A stretch of DNA of 64,000 nucleotides, from contig NZ_JACDTY010000013.1 of the NCBI RefSeq assembly GCF_013520985.1, positions 62,001 to 126,000 on the forward strand. Reading direction: 5' to 3'. Positions 14,755 to 24,141 of the stretch are shown here, piece by piece. Under the pieces are notes generated by a model. It did not search any database and was not told where the DNA came from. It worked only from the letters and a program-made list of their open reading frames with translations. The position numbers and the translations under genes were made by a program. Numbering within the stretch: the stretch's first letter is position 1; each line of letters starts with the position of its first letter. Source of the stretch: Mesorhizobium neociceri. Its GTDB lineage: Bacteria; Pseudomonadota; Alphaproteobacteria; Rhizobiales; Rhizobiaceae.

Positions 14755-15981
14755 ATGACATTGATGGGCGCGGCGGCATTGCTGATCCTCATCCTGACCT
14801 ATGCCGGCGTCGCGATCGGCCGCATCCCGGGCCTGCGTCTCGACCGGGCAGGGATCGCCTTGCTCGGCGGTGCGGCGATGATCGCTATCGGCGCGCTCAG
14901 TATGGAAGACGCCTATCGCGCCATCAATTTTGACACCATCACGCTACTGCTCGGCATGATGATCGTGGTGGCGCATCTGAAGGTGTCAGGCGCCTTCCGG
15001 GCGCTTGGCGCTTACGCAATCGAGCACGCGCACGCGCCGTTCATGCTTCTGGTGATGGTGACGCTCCTGACCGGCATCCTGTCGGCGTTTCTGGTCAACG
15101 ACGCGATCTGCCTGGTGATGGCGCCGATCGTCGTCCACGTCACCCGTGTCATCAACCGCAATCCCATTCCCTATCTGATCGCTACCGCCACCGCGTCCAA
15201 TTGCGGCAGCGTCGCTACCATCACCGGCAACCCGCAGAACATGGTCATCGGTGCGCTGTCGGGAATTTCCTATCCGGCCTTTTCGGCAGCACTTGCGCCG
15301 GTTGCCCTGTTCGGCCTCGTCGCCGTCATCGTCATCGTGCGCATCGTCTACCGGGCCGAATTCGCGCGCAGTGCCGAGCTCAGCCCGGAAGTCTATCGCG
15401 GCCGCATGCTGCCCGGGCAGGTGCTGAAGGCAGTGGTTGTCTGCATTGGCCTGGCGGTCGCATTCTTCGCCGGCGTTCCGGTCGCCAAGGCAGCACTGAT
15501 CGGCGGCGCCATCCTGCTCGTCACCCGCGCCATCAAGCCGGCGCGCATCTACCGCGAGATCGACGGCCCGCTGCTGTTCATGTTCGCCGGCCTGTTCATC
15601 GTCGTCGCCGGAGCTGAAAAGACGCTGCTGACGCCGGATATCATCGCCTCGGCCAAGAACCTTGGACTGGACGACGTCTGGCGGCTGTCCGGCTTTACCG
15701 CTGTGCTTTCCAACATCATGAGCAATGTTCCGGCGGTGCTGGCGTTGAGGCCGTTCATATCTGGCCTTGAAAACCCCGGGCGCGCCTGGCTGGTGGTGGC
15801 GATGAGTTCGACGCTGGCCGGCAACTTCACTTTGCTCGGCTCGGTCGCTAATTTGATCGTCGCAGAGCAGGCGCGGGCGGCCGGCACGCAGCTATCCTTC
15901 TCGGCCTTCTTCAAGGTCGGTCTGCCGCTGACGCTGCTGACGCTTGCCGCCGGCACGGCCTGGCTGGCGGCTGGCTTTTAG
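14755..15981 (+). CDS. ArsB/NhaD-type anion (citrate-like) transporter
   Basis: The protein is 408 aa from the ATG at 14755 (a TTG at 14734 is an alternative start). It has about 11 membrane helices in two repeated halves. Family marks are LLLGMMIVVAHLKVSGAF, the re-entrant VNDAICLVMAP, NCGSVATITGNPQNM and, in the second half, FTAVLSNIMSNVPAVLALRPF and LAGNFTLLGSVANLIV. The paired N-x2-GNP/GS-x-N motifs are ion-binding loops in the SLC13/ArsB superfamily. The transported anion is not defined. It overlaps the convergent TetR gene by 4 bp. Confidence 0.85.
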   Translation: MTLMGAAALLILILTYAGVAIGRIPGLRLDRAGIALLGGAAMIAIGALSMEDAYRAINFDTITLLLGMMIVVAHLKVSGAFRALGAYAIEHAHAPFMLLVMVTLLTGILSAFLVNDAICLVMAPIVVHVTRVINRNPIPYLIATATASNCGSVATITGNPQNMVIGALSGISYPAFSAALAPVALFGLVAVIVIVRIVYRAEFARSAELSPEVYRGRMLPGQVLKAVVVCIGLAVAFFAGVPVAKAALIGGAILLVTRAIKPARIYREIDGPLLFMFAGLFIVVAGAEKTLLTPDIIASAKNLGLDDVWRLSGFTAVLSNIMSNVPAVLALRPFISGLENPGRAWLVVAMSSTLAGNFTLLGSVANLIVAEQARAAGTQLSFSAFFKVGLPLTLLTLAAGTAWLAAGF

Positions 15982-16568
15982 GGGGCAGTCCCCTCGACCA
16001 GCCTTGCCCGAACCAGCGTTGCAGCCGCACGTCCGGCCGCCTCGACATAATCGGGGTTGCGGTGGATCAGCATGATCGAAAAGGCGCCGTCCATCAAAAG
16101 CACGATTTCGCGCGCCAAGGTCTGCGGCTCGCCGACGCCGTGGCCGGAGAGTTCACTGGCCAGCCAGGTCTCGAAATTCTTCTTGTGCCGTGACCCCGCC
16201 TTGACCGCCGGGTGTCCGGGCATCGAAGCGAGTTCGGCTGCCGTCCGCAGGAAGCCGCAGCCTTTCCATTTGGGATGCCGCGCCACACGCGCCAGATTGA
16301 TGAAGATCGCCTCGACCTTGCGCTCGACATCGCCCTCGGCCGCATCGAACCAGCCGGCCATCTGCCTGATGTTCGGCTGGTCGCGGCCGTCGAGATAGGC
16401 GGCGATCAGATCGTCCTTGCTCTTGAAGTGATAGTAGAGCGTGCGCTTGGTCAGCCCGGCTTTTTCAGCCACCGCATCGACGCTGACGCGGCCGATCCCC
16501 TCGGCATAGAACAGCTTCGTCGCGGCATCGACAATGCGTTTGCGGGTAGGGATCGGTGCTTCGCTCAT
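15978..16568 (-). CDS. TetR-family transcriptional regulator
   Basis: A 196-aa protein. The N-terminal HTH is typical: RKRIVDAATKLFYAEGIGRVSVDAVAEKAGLTKRTLYYHFKSKDDLIAAYL. The C-terminal ligand domain includes GCGFLRTAAELASMPGHPA, a pattern shared by TetR regulators of oxidative or xenobiotic response genes. It is transcribed divergently from the enoyl-CoA hydratase gene, and an operator-like inverted repeat lies just upstream of its start, so it probably controls itself and that gene. Confidence 0.9.
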   Translation of the reverse strand: MSEAPIPTRKRIVDAATKLFYAEGIGRVSVDAVAEKAGLTKRTLYYHFKSKDDLIAAYLDGRDQPNIRQMAGWFDAAEGDVERKVEAIFINLARVARHPKWKGCGFLRTAAELASMPGHPAVKAGSRHKKNFETWLASELSGHGVGEPQTLAREIVLLMDGAFSIMLIHRNPDYVEAAGRAAATLVRARLVEGTAP

Positions 16569-16575
16569 CCGTCAA

Positions 16576-16597
16576 GTATACCGACTAGTGAATATAC
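16576..16597. promoter_or_regulatory. TetR operator candidate between tetR and enoyl-CoA hydratase
   Basis: GTATA (16576-16580) and TATAC (16593-16597) flank a central ACTAGT (16584-16589), giving an inverted repeat of TetR-operator size 8 bp upstream of the tetR start and 54 bp upstream of the hydratase start. Confidence 0.6.
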
Positions 16598-16651
16598 ATA
16601 CAATCGAAAGCCTGATCCTTTCCGACGATAAACGCAGGAAAGGGAAGAGAC

Positions 16652-17551
16652 ATGACCGAGCTTGTGCTCACCGAGGCCCGCAACGGAATCGCCATCCTCA
16701 CACTCAATCGCCCCGAAAAACTCAACGCCTTGAACTATGCGCTGATCGATCGCCTGCTTGTGCTCCTGGATGCGATCGAGACAGACGATGCCATCCGCGC
16801 CATCATCCTCACCGGGGCAGGAGATCGCGCCTTCTCCGCCGGCGGCGACATCCATGAATTCTCTGCCAGTGTGGCCCGCGGCGCCGATGTCGCGCTGCGC
16901 GACTTCGTCATGCGCGGACAGCGGCTGACGGCAAGGCTGGAAGCGTTTCGCAAACCCGTCATCGCCGCCGTCAACGGTATCGCCTTCGGCGGCGGCTGCG
17001 AGATCACCGAAGCAGTGCCGCTCGCCATCGCCAGCGACCGCGCCTTGTTCGCCAAGCCTGAGATCAGTCTCGCAATGCCGCCTACTTTCGGCGGCACGCA
17101 GCGGCTTCCGAGACTGGCCGGGCGGAAGCGGGCGCTCGAACTGCTGTTGACCGGTGATTGGTTCCCGCCGCCGCGCGCCCTCGAACTCGGCCTCGTCAAC
17201 CAGGTGGTGTCGCACGAGAATCTGATGCCGGCCGCGCTCGATCTCGCCCGACGCATCGTCGCGCACTCCCCGGCGGCAATTGCCTCAATCCTCACCGCAG
17301 TGGCGCGCGGCCTCAACCACAACATAGCGGAGGGGTTGCTGGTCGAGGCCGAGCAGTTCGCCAGCATGGCGCCGACCGCCGACCTGCGCGAAGGGCTCGA
17401 CGCATGGATCGAACGACGCAGGCCCGCTTATGATGGCTCATGGACCCATATCACGCGGCCGGACGAGGCAAGGTCGGCTTCGCTGCGGCTCGACCACGCC
17501 GGGCAGGATGGCGCTCCGCAGCGATCTACACCGCGATCGAAATCGGGATGA
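16652..17551 (+). CDS. Enoyl-CoA hydratase/isomerase family protein with unusual C-terminal tail
   Basis: A 299-aa protein; the family is normally about 255-260 aa. The crotonase core is intact: GDRAFSAGGDI for the oxyanion hole, and both catalytic acidic positions, in GGGCEITEA and FAKPEISLAMPP. It would hydrate or isomerise a 2-enoyl-CoA in the cytoplasm. After ERRRPAYDG the last 40 residues (Arg/Ser/Asp-rich) do not resemble the family and may come from loss of the original stop. It is divergent from tetR, with a shared operator. Confidence 0.88.
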   Translation: MTELVLTEARNGIAILTLNRPEKLNALNYALIDRLLVLLDAIETDDAIRAIILTGAGDRAFSAGGDIHEFSASVARGADVALRDFVMRGQRLTARLEAFRKPVIAAVNGIAFGGGCEITEAVPLAIASDRALFAKPEISLAMPPTFGGTQRLPRLAGRKRALELLLTGDWFPPPRALELGLVNQVVSHENLMPAALDLARRIVAHSPAAIASILTAVARGLNHNIAEGLLVEAEQFASMAPTADLREGLDAWIERRRPAYDGSWTHITRPDEARSASLRLDHAGQDGAPQRSTPRSKSG

Positions 17552-17688
17552 CGGGTCGAACGGGGCACCGATAGACCTCGTTTTTCTAAGCCTAGGCGCT
17601 AGAACTACTCGTTTGCGTCGGGCCAGCTGCCAAAGCCACCATACCTCATCCAATGCCGGTATCGGCGGTTGGCAGATCGGAGGCGGAA

Positions 17689-19011
17689 ATGGTCGCTCTT
17701 GCTCGCAGGTCCTGGGTTCCCTTGCATTGCGACGACTTCGCGCAGCAACTCGCCAGGACGACAAGCGAACAGCGGAGCGCGGCCGTGCTTGGCGTGATCG
17801 AGAGCGGCATCGCGCTCAACCGGTCGATCCATGAGGCCGACTGCATCAACCTCAACCCGGCAACCAATGTGATGAATCCGAAGGCCGAGGCGGCGCTTGC
17901 GTCCGGCCTCGGTTCCCGCCCGTCGCTCGGTTATCCCGGCGACAAATATGAGATGGGACTGGAAGGCGTCGAGCAGGTCGAGGTCATCGCGGCCGAGCTC
18001 GCGGCTGAAATCTTCGGCGCCAAATATGCCGAAATCCGCGTGCCGTCGGGCGCCATCGCCAACCTCTACGCCTTCATGGTCGCAGCACGGCCGGGGGACG
18101 CGATCATTGTGCCTTCGCCTGCCATTGGCGGCCATGTCACGCATCACATGGCGGGCTGCGCCGGGCTCTATGGACTAGACATCCATGCCGCGCCCGTCGA
18201 TGCAGATGGCTATACGGTCGATGTCGCAAAGCTGCGCGAGCTCGCCCGCTCGGTCCGGCCGAAGATGATCACGATCGGCAGCAGCCTCAACCTTCTGCCG
18301 CATCCCATCCGCGAGATCCGCGCGATCGCCGACGAGGTCGGCGCGCTGGTGCTCTTCGATGCGGCGCATCTTTGTGGGATGATCGCCGGGCACGCTTGGC
18401 AGCAGCCGCTGGAAGAGGGCGCCCATCTGATGACGATGAGCACCTATAAAAGCCTTGGCGGACCGCCTTCGGGCCTGATCGTGACCAACGACGCCGACGT
18501 CGCCGAGAAGCTGGACAGGATCGCCTTTCCCGGCATGACGGCGAATTTCGATGCCGCCAAATCGGCTGCCTTGGCCATCACGCTGCTCGACTGGAAAGAC
18601 CACGGCAAGGCTTACGCGGCCACTATGGCGGGGACGGCCAAGGCATTGGCGAGCGAACTCGCGGATCGCGGCCTGCCGGTCTTCTCGACGAGCAAGGGCC
18701 ATACGACCTCGCACCAGTTCGCCATTGCGGCCGCCGAATTCGGCGGCGGCCAGGCGGCGGCAAAGAAACTGCGGCGGGCCAACATTCTGACCTGCGGCAT
18801 CGGCTTGCCAATCGACGCGGTCGAGGGCGACATGAACGGCCTGCGCTTCGGCACGCCGGAGATCGTGCGCTGGGGCATGACCGAAGACGATATGCCCGAA
18901 CTGGCCGCCCTCATCGCCAGGGGGCTGCGCGGCAACGACGCCAGCGAAGCGGTCGCAGCCGATGTGACGCTATTCCGGCGCCGGTTCCAGAAAATGCATT
19001 TCGTGAACTGA
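17689..19011 (+). CDS. SHMT-like fold-type I PLP enzyme, atypical
   Basis: ATG at 17689 has GGAGG 5 bp upstream; an in-frame ATG at 17653 is the longer option (452 aa). The chain follows serine hydroxymethyltransferase order: RPSLGYPGDKYEMGLEGVEQVE, VPSGAIANLYAF, LVLFDAAHLCGM (PLP-ring Asp and His) and the PLP lysine in STYKSLGGPPSG. But the usual ELIASEN motif is replaced by NLNPATN, and the His before the lysine is Tyr. That suggests another aldol-type substrate, such as an alpha-methylserine or threonine analogue, with or without folate. A binding-protein gene follows it, probably in the same transcript. Confidence 0.8.
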   Translation: MVALARRSWVPLHCDDFAQQLARTTSEQRSAAVLGVIESGIALNRSIHEADCINLNPATNVMNPKAEAALASGLGSRPSLGYPGDKYEMGLEGVEQVEVIAAELAAEIFGAKYAEIRVPSGAIANLYAFMVAARPGDAIIVPSPAIGGHVTHHMAGCAGLYGLDIHAAPVDADGYTVDVAKLRELARSVRPKMITIGSSLNLLPHPIREIRAIADEVGALVLFDAAHLCGMIAGHAWQQPLEEGAHLMTMSTYKSLGGPPSGLIVTNDADVAEKLDRIAFPGMTANFDAAKSAALAITLLDWKDHGKAYAATMAGTAKALASELADRGLPVFSTSKGHTTSHQFAIAAAEFGGGQAAAKKLRRANILTCGIGLPIDAVEGDMNGLRFGTPEIVRWGMTEDDMPELAALIARGLRGNDASEAVAADVTLFRRRFQKMHFVN

Positions 19012-19023
19012 CCGCCTGAACCC

Positions 19024-19038
19024 GCGGGCAAAGCCCGC
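19024..19038 (+). promoter_or_regulatory. Short intercistronic hairpin
   Basis: GCGGGC-aaa-GCCCGC lies 12 bp after the PLP-enzyme stop, followed by TTTCTC. It is too short and T-poor for a full terminator; it may adjust expression or mRNA stability of the downstream binding protein. Confidence 0.45.
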
Positions 19039-19063
19039 TTTCTCAAAAACAAAGGGGAATAAA

Positions 19064-20179
19064 ATGCGCATGATCTTGCGGATGATGACTGCTGCCCTGA
19101 TGACGGCCGCCGCCGTCGGTGTTGCAAGGGCAGATATCGTGCTGGGGGTGGCCGGTCCGATGTCGGGACCGAACGCCGCCTATGGCGAACAGTATCGCAT
19201 CGGCGTCGAAACCGCGGTCGAGCGCATCAACGCCAATGGCGGTGTGCTCGGCCAGAAACTTGCCGTCTCGATTGGCGACGATGTCTCCGACCCGAAGCAG
19301 GGCGTCTCCGTCGCCAACAAATTCATTGCCGACGGCGTCCACTATGTCGTCGGCCACTACAATTCCGGCGTCACCATTCCGGCTTCCGAAGTCTACGCCG
19401 AAAACGGCGTTCTGTTCGTCACGCCGACGGCCACCAATCCGATGGTGACCGAGCGCGGTCTGTGGAACGCCTTCAGGGCCTGCGGCCGCGACGACCAGCA
19501 AGGCATCATCGCCGCCAAATTCGTGCTCGAACGCTTCAAGGACAAGAAGGTCGCGATCGTCGACGACAAGTCGACGGCGGGCAAGGGCCTCGCCGACGAG
19601 ATGGCCAAGGCCTACAATGCCGGCGGCGGCCAGGAAGTCCTGCACGAGGAGATCAACCCCGGCGAGAAGGATTACGCCTCGCTCGTCGCCAAGATCAAGC
19701 AGTCGGGCGCGGACCTCGTCTACTATGGCGGCCAGCACACCGAGGCTGGGCTGATCGTCAGGCAGATGCACGACCAGGGCGCCGCCACGATCCTGATGGG
19801 CGGCGACGGCATCTCCAACAGCGAGTTCGGCGCCATCGGCGGCGACGGCGCTGCCGGAACCCTGATGACGTCGTTCCCGGACCCTGCCACCTTCGCCGAG
19901 GCCAAGGACGCCGTTGCCGACCTGAAAGCCAAGAACGTGCCGACTGAGGCGGTGACGCTTTATGCCTATGCCGCGACGCAGATCATCGCCGAGGCGATCG
20001 CCAAGGCCAAGGCCGACGATCCCAAGGCCGCGTCCGACTATCTCCATTCCGGCGCCAGCATCTCGACCGTGCTCGGTTCGATCTCCTATGACGGCAAGGG
20101 GGATATCAAGCAGCCGGGCTTCGTCGTATTCGAGTGGCGGGAGGTCAACGGCAAGCTGACCCCAGTGGCCCTTAAGTAG
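19064..20179 (+). CDS. Branched-chain amino-acid-type ABC substrate-binding protein (LivJ/LivK-like), orphan
   Basis: The protein is 371 aa, with a signal peptide ending VARA before DIVLGVAGPMSGPNAAYGEQ, the standard start of a LivK-like mature protein. The two lobes (periplasmic binding protein type I) are complete: GHYNSGVTIPASEVY, PTATNP, DDKSTAGKGLADEMAK and YYGGQHTEAGLIVRQM. Known members bind leucine, isoleucine, valine or other amides and amino acids. No permease or ATPase gene is nearby, so it either serves a transporter encoded elsewhere or acts as a binding sensor. A short hairpin separates it from the PLP enzyme upstream. Confidence 0.88.
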   Translation: MRMILRMMTAALMTAAAVGVARADIVLGVAGPMSGPNAAYGEQYRIGVETAVERINANGGVLGQKLAVSIGDDVSDPKQGVSVANKFIADGVHYVVGHYNSGVTIPASEVYAENGVLFVTPTATNPMVTERGLWNAFRACGRDDQQGIIAAKFVLERFKDKKVAIVDDKSTAGKGLADEMAKAYNAGGGQEVLHEEINPGEKDYASLVAKIKQSGADLVYYGGQHTEAGLIVRQMHDQGAATILMGGDGISNSEFGAIGGDGAAGTLMTSFPDPATFAEAKDAVADLKAKNVPTEAVTLYAYAATQIIAEAIAKAKADDPKAASDYLHSGASISTVLGSISYDGKGDIKQPGFVVFEWREVNGKLTPVALK

Positions 20180-20250
20180 AGAGGGCCCTCGAATAGAACC
20201 TTGCATCGGCGTCTGGGGCACCGGTCGCCGATGCCCCAGGGAGCCGGACG

Positions 20251-21147
20251 ATGGCCGTCAATCCGCCTCGACCCCGAATGCCACCGCTCAACAGCTTGCG
20301 GGCTTTTGAGGCGGCCGCCCGTCATCAAAGCTTTGCCAAGGCTGCCGACGAGCTCGGCGTCACGCCTGCGGCCGTATCGCATCAGGTCAAGGCACTCGAG
20401 GCATGGCTGGGCTCGCCGCTGTTCGCGCGCCATGCACAGGGGTTGCATCTGACCGAGGCCGGCCGCGCGGCGCTGCCGGCCTTCTCCACGGCATTCGACG
20501 CCATGGGCCTTGCCGTTCAGGAGCTGCGCATCTCGGCGCCGAGGCCGCAGGTCAGCATCGCCGCGCTGCCGTCGATCGCCCAGCTTTGGCTTGCGCCGCG
20601 CCTGCCGGCGCTGCGCACAGCTCTTCCGGCGCTTCGCCCATCCATTCATACACTGGAGGAGCCGCCGGACTTCAGGCGCGAACCGTTCGACCTCGCCATC
20701 TTCCTGACCAGGCATGCCCCGGCCGGCAGCCGCGCGTTCAAGCTCTGCGACGACGCCATCTTTCCGGTCTGCGCGCCAGCCTTGGCGCAGCAGTTGAAAA
20801 CGCCGGCCGATCTGTCGTCGCAGCTTCTGCTTTGGGACACCACCTGGACCGGCGACTGGAGCCTGTGGTTCGAGGCTGCTGGCGTGAAGGGGCCATCGAT
20901 CGACACCGGCTCCGAGTTTTCGCTCTACAGCATGGCCCTGCAGGCGGCGATCGATGGCGCCGGCGTGCTGATGGGGCATGAGGCGCTGGTGTCGCGCGCA
21001 CTTGCCGCCGGTTCGCTGGTGGCGCCGTTCCCGAGGCGCGTCGCCACCGGCCTCAGCCTGTCCATCCTGGCGCCGGACCGTCCGCCCGCGCAAGCCGCAC
21101 AGATGATCGACTGGCTGCTTGCGCAGGACGGCACGAAACGGGACTGA
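20251..21147 (+). CDS. LysR-family regulator, GcvA-like
   Basis: A 298-aa protein. The winged HTH is MPPLNSLRAFEAAARHQSFAKAADELGVTPAAVSHQVKALEAWLG, the GcvA-type opening with its PLNSLRAFEAAARH consensus. The effector domain begins around residue 100 (PQVSIAALPSIAQLWLAPRLPAL), also GcvA-like. It follows the binding protein by 71 bp in the same direction. GcvA relatives often control glycine, serine or amino acid metabolism, which would fit the SHMT-like enzyme upstream, but the target is not shown by the sequence. Confidence 0.88.
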   Translation: MAVNPPRPRMPPLNSLRAFEAAARHQSFAKAADELGVTPAAVSHQVKALEAWLGSPLFARHAQGLHLTEAGRAALPAFSTAFDAMGLAVQELRISAPRPQVSIAALPSIAQLWLAPRLPALRTALPALRPSIHTLEEPPDFRREPFDLAIFLTRHAPAGSRAFKLCDDAIFPVCAPALAQQLKTPADLSSQLLLWDTTWTGDWSLWFEAAGVKGPSIDTGSEFSLYSMALQAAIDGAGVLMGHEALVSRALAAGSLVAPFPRRVATGLSLSILAPDRPPAQAAQMIDWLLAQDGTKRD

Positions 21148-21211
21148 CGTGGTGGCAGCCCGTTCGGCGATCTCGCCAGCGCTAGGCGAGCAAGGCGGGC
21201 CAGCGCCGCCG

Positions 21212-22284
21212 CTAGGCGGTCACCAGAGGCGTCGTTTGTATTCGCGCCGCTACTGCCAGGAGATCCGTCTGCGTGATCAGACCGAGAATGTGCCACTCGC
21301 CGTCAACAATGACCACGGCATGGCTGCGCCCGTCGGTGAGTATGGGCAGCAGGCTCATCGCCGGTGTGTCGGGGGAGGCGGTGCCGGCGTTCGACATCAC
21401 GCCTCTTACCGTTTCGGTGGCTCTCGTCAATTCGCGCAGGCCGACGGCGCCGACTAGCCTTGCCTCTGCGTCGACAACCGGCAAGGTGCGGACGTTGTGA
21501 TCGAGGAGTTGCTGTCGCGCCTGGTCGGCGGAAGCATGCTCAGGCACCGACACCACATCGCGCGACATGATGTCGGCGCACAGCAACGTCCGGTGCGAGC
21601 GGACCATGGCCTGCAATTCGACCTGGCGCAGCAGCAGTTCGAGATCGCCGCGATCGATATCGAAGCTCTCGTCCAGTGCGCCGAGCGCGGCATCGATATC
21701 CTCGGGCTGGAAGCCGACGCGCTGCACCGCCGGCGGGTCGGCCGTTCCGTGGCTGTTGGCGACAGGAGAGGGCCGGTGCGGGTAGCTGCGTCGCGACAGC
21801 CTATGGAAAGCGTAGCCGAGCGCGACCAGAATGATCGAGTTCAGCGCCACCGGCACGAAGGGAAACAGGAAGCCGGCGCTGGTCACGGCTGGTCCGCCGA
21901 GCACGGCGGTCAGCGTGGCGGCTCCGCCCGGCGGATGCAGGCAACGCGTGAACGACATGGCGGCGATCGCCAGCGCCCGGCTATGCCCGTGGCGAGAGCC
22001 GGCTCATGCACGAAATGCGCAACGATCACGCCGATCAGCGCGGATATGGTGTTGCCGCCGATGATCGACCATGGCTGCGCCAGCGGGCTCGCGGGCACCG
22101 CAAACAGCAGCACCGCCGACGCGCCCATCGGCGCCACCAGCAGAGGCACATGCGGGCCGTTGCCGAGCACCAGCGCGCCGATCGCCCCGGTCAGCGCAAT
22201 GCCGATCATCGCGCCGATACAGGCGATGAGGCGCTCGCGCAGCGTCGCGCCGGCGAGAATGGGGACAAAGAGACGAAAGGCCAT
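21212..22284 (-). pseudogene. HPP-CBS membrane protein interrupted by a one-base frameshift
   Basis: Two frames make one protein of the HPP family. The first (from ATG 22284) carries the N-terminal helices (LFVPILAGATLRERLIACIGAMIG, APMGASAVLLFAVPASPLAQPWSIIGG). The second carries the HPP motif (SFTRCLHPPGGAATLTAVLGG), the last helix and a C-terminal pair of CBS domains (ADIMSRDVVSVPEHASADQARQQLLDH). Joining them needs one extra base near 21974-21981, in a short G run on the coding strand: the expected GGN-GCG-CTG is one base short. The span is 1073 bp, one less than a multiple of three. It is either a recent pseudogene or a sequence error. Confidence 0.8.
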
Positions 22285-22508
22285 GGCAAGCTCGGGATGG
22301 CTGGAATTGCAGCTCGAAGCACCCTGCAATGATGCCGGATCGCCGACTTTGAAAGTCAAACCGATCCGAAAAAGCGCGCACTTGGGAAATAACATTGCGC
22401 GTGGTCAAGCGATGAGCGGCTTTGCGACATCGGGCGTCTCACAAAGCTTCCAGCCAGTCTTTTCAGGCCTTTGTGCCGGTTTGCGGATTCAGCTTGGTAG
22501 GTTGCGGT

Positions 22509-23681
22509 TCATACCGCAGCAGCCGCAGCGGCCAGTCCGCGCAGGATATCGGCCTTGAGGTCCTCGACATTCTCGAGCCCGATCTGCAGGCGGATCAGCG
22601 GCCCGTCATAGGGGCCTTTGGCGACGGTGCGATCGCCGAGGAAGACCGGGACGGCAAGGCTCTCATAGCCGCCCCATGAATAGCCGAGGCCGAAGATCTT
22701 CAGCGCATCGAGGAAGGCGTGCTGCTGTTTCTGGCCGCCGCCCCTGAGCACAATGGAAAAGATGCCGCTCGAGCCGGAAAAATCGCGCTTCCACACGGCA
22801 TGGTCGGGATGGCTGGGGAGCGCCGGGTGCAGCACGCGCGCCACGCCGGGCTGGCCTTCCAGCCAACTGGCGATGGCAAGCGCGCTCTTTTGATGGTGAT
22901 CGAGCCGCACGCCCATCGTGCGCAGGCCTCGCAGCACCTGGTAGACGTCGTCGGGGCCGGCGCAGCAACCCATCGTGTAGAATGTCTCGCAAAGCTGTTT
23001 CCAACAATCGGCATTGGCCGACACCGTTCCCATCAGCACATCGGAATGACCGGCAGGGTACTTCGTCGCCGCATGGATCGAGATATCGACGCCGTGGTCG
23101 AGCGGGCGGAAATAGAGCGGCGTCGCCCAGGTGTTGTCCATCATGACGATAGCGCCGGCCGCGTGCGCCGCCTTGGCAATGGCCGGGACGTCCTGCACCT
23201 CGAAGGTGTTGGAGGCCGGCGATTCCGTGAGCACGACTTTGGTGTTCGGCTTGATCAGCCTGGCGATGCCGGCGCCGGTATATGGATCGTAATACTCGAC
23301 CTCGACGTCCAGCCGCTTCAACATCGTGTCGGCGAAATTGCGGGTCGGGTGATAGACCGAATCGACGATCAGGATGTGATCGCCCGCCGACAGGAACGCC
23401 AGCAACGGGATCGTCACCGCCGCCAGGCCCGACGGTACCAAGATGGTGCCGGCCGAGCCTTCCAACGCGTCGATCGCATGCGCCAGCGCGTCGGTCGTCG
23501 GCGTGCCGCGGGTGCCGTAGGTGTATTTCTGGCTGCGGGCCGCCATTGTCGCTGCATTGGGGTAAAGCACGGTCGAGGCATGCACGACCGGCGGATTGAC
23601 GAAGCCGAAATAGTCGTGCGGGTTGTTGCCTGAATGGGCGAGCCGCGTGTTGATGCCCAGTTCGCCGCCGTCTGTCGCCAT
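22509..23681 (-). CDS. metC: Cystathionine beta-lyase
   Basis: A 390-aa protein from ATG 23681; an ATG at 23714 is also in frame. Cys/Met metabolism PLP-dependent family: YTYGTRGTPTTDALAHAIDALEG, VPSGLAAVT, DSVYHPTRNFAD, and the PLP lysine in HAATKYPAGHSD. Residues such as TYGTRG and the C-terminal GLGYSWGGYESLA match the MetC subgroup rather than cystathionine gamma-synthase. It cleaves cystathionine to homocysteine, pyruvate and ammonia. It is divergent from the aap operon across a 460-bp region. Confidence 0.9.
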   Translation of the reverse strand: MATDGGELGINTRLAHSGNNPHDYFGFVNPPVVHASTVLYPNAATMAARSQKYTYGTRGTPTTDALAHAIDALEGSAGTILVPSGLAAVTIPLLAFLSAGDHILIVDSVYHPTRNFADTMLKRLDVEVEYYDPYTGAGIARLIKPNTKVVLTESPASNTFEVQDVPAIAKAAHAAGAIVMMDNTWATPLYFRPLDHGVDISIHAATKYPAGHSDVLMGTVSANADCWKQLCETFYTMGCCAGPDDVYQVLRGLRTMGVRLDHHQKSALAIASWLEGQPGVARVLHPALPSHPDHAVWKRDFSGSSGIFSIVLRGGGQKQQHAFLDALKIFGLGYSWGGYESLAVPVFLGDRTVAKGPYDGPLIRLQIGLENVEDLKADILRGLAAAAAAV

Positions 23682-24141
23682 AGCTGTTCGCCTTGTGGTG
23701 AAAGCGCTAGCCATAGTGCGGCGGCATGGGTCGCGCAACAGCCGGGCGCCCGCCAGGCGACGCCCTTTGCATAGGCCAATTCCCCCATGAACAGTCTGGG
23801 ATGCCTGGTAATCCAGGGCCGCGGATTTCGCCGGCGGATGCGGATTAGTGTCGATGGACTTTGCCGGTTTTGTTTGCGCGGCTTGCTGCTTTCATGACGC
23901 TGTTGTCTGCAATTCAGGCATTTGCGGCAATTGGTTTTCAAAGCTGTCGTGAATCGGTCATTTCCCTTGACCTCACAGGAATAATCGCCTTCGATGCAGT
24001 TCGTGAATGGGAGGGGCCGGGCGTCGGTTACGACGCGGGGTTCCGGAATGCACCGGATGGGAGCCGGGTTCACACGGGAAAAAGATCAGGATTTGCCTGA
24101 GGATCAGGGTTTACCTGAAAACAGAAAAGGGTCTGTGGGTT
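23682..24141. other. Long divergent promoter region metC / aapJ
   Basis: 460 bp with no gene. TTGACC at 23967-23972 with TTCGAT 17 bp downstream (23990-23995) may be a weak sigma70-type promoter for aapJ. The length suggests regulated, possibly nitrogen-dependent expression of aap, but I see no clear NtrC or sigma54 site. Confidence 0.4.
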
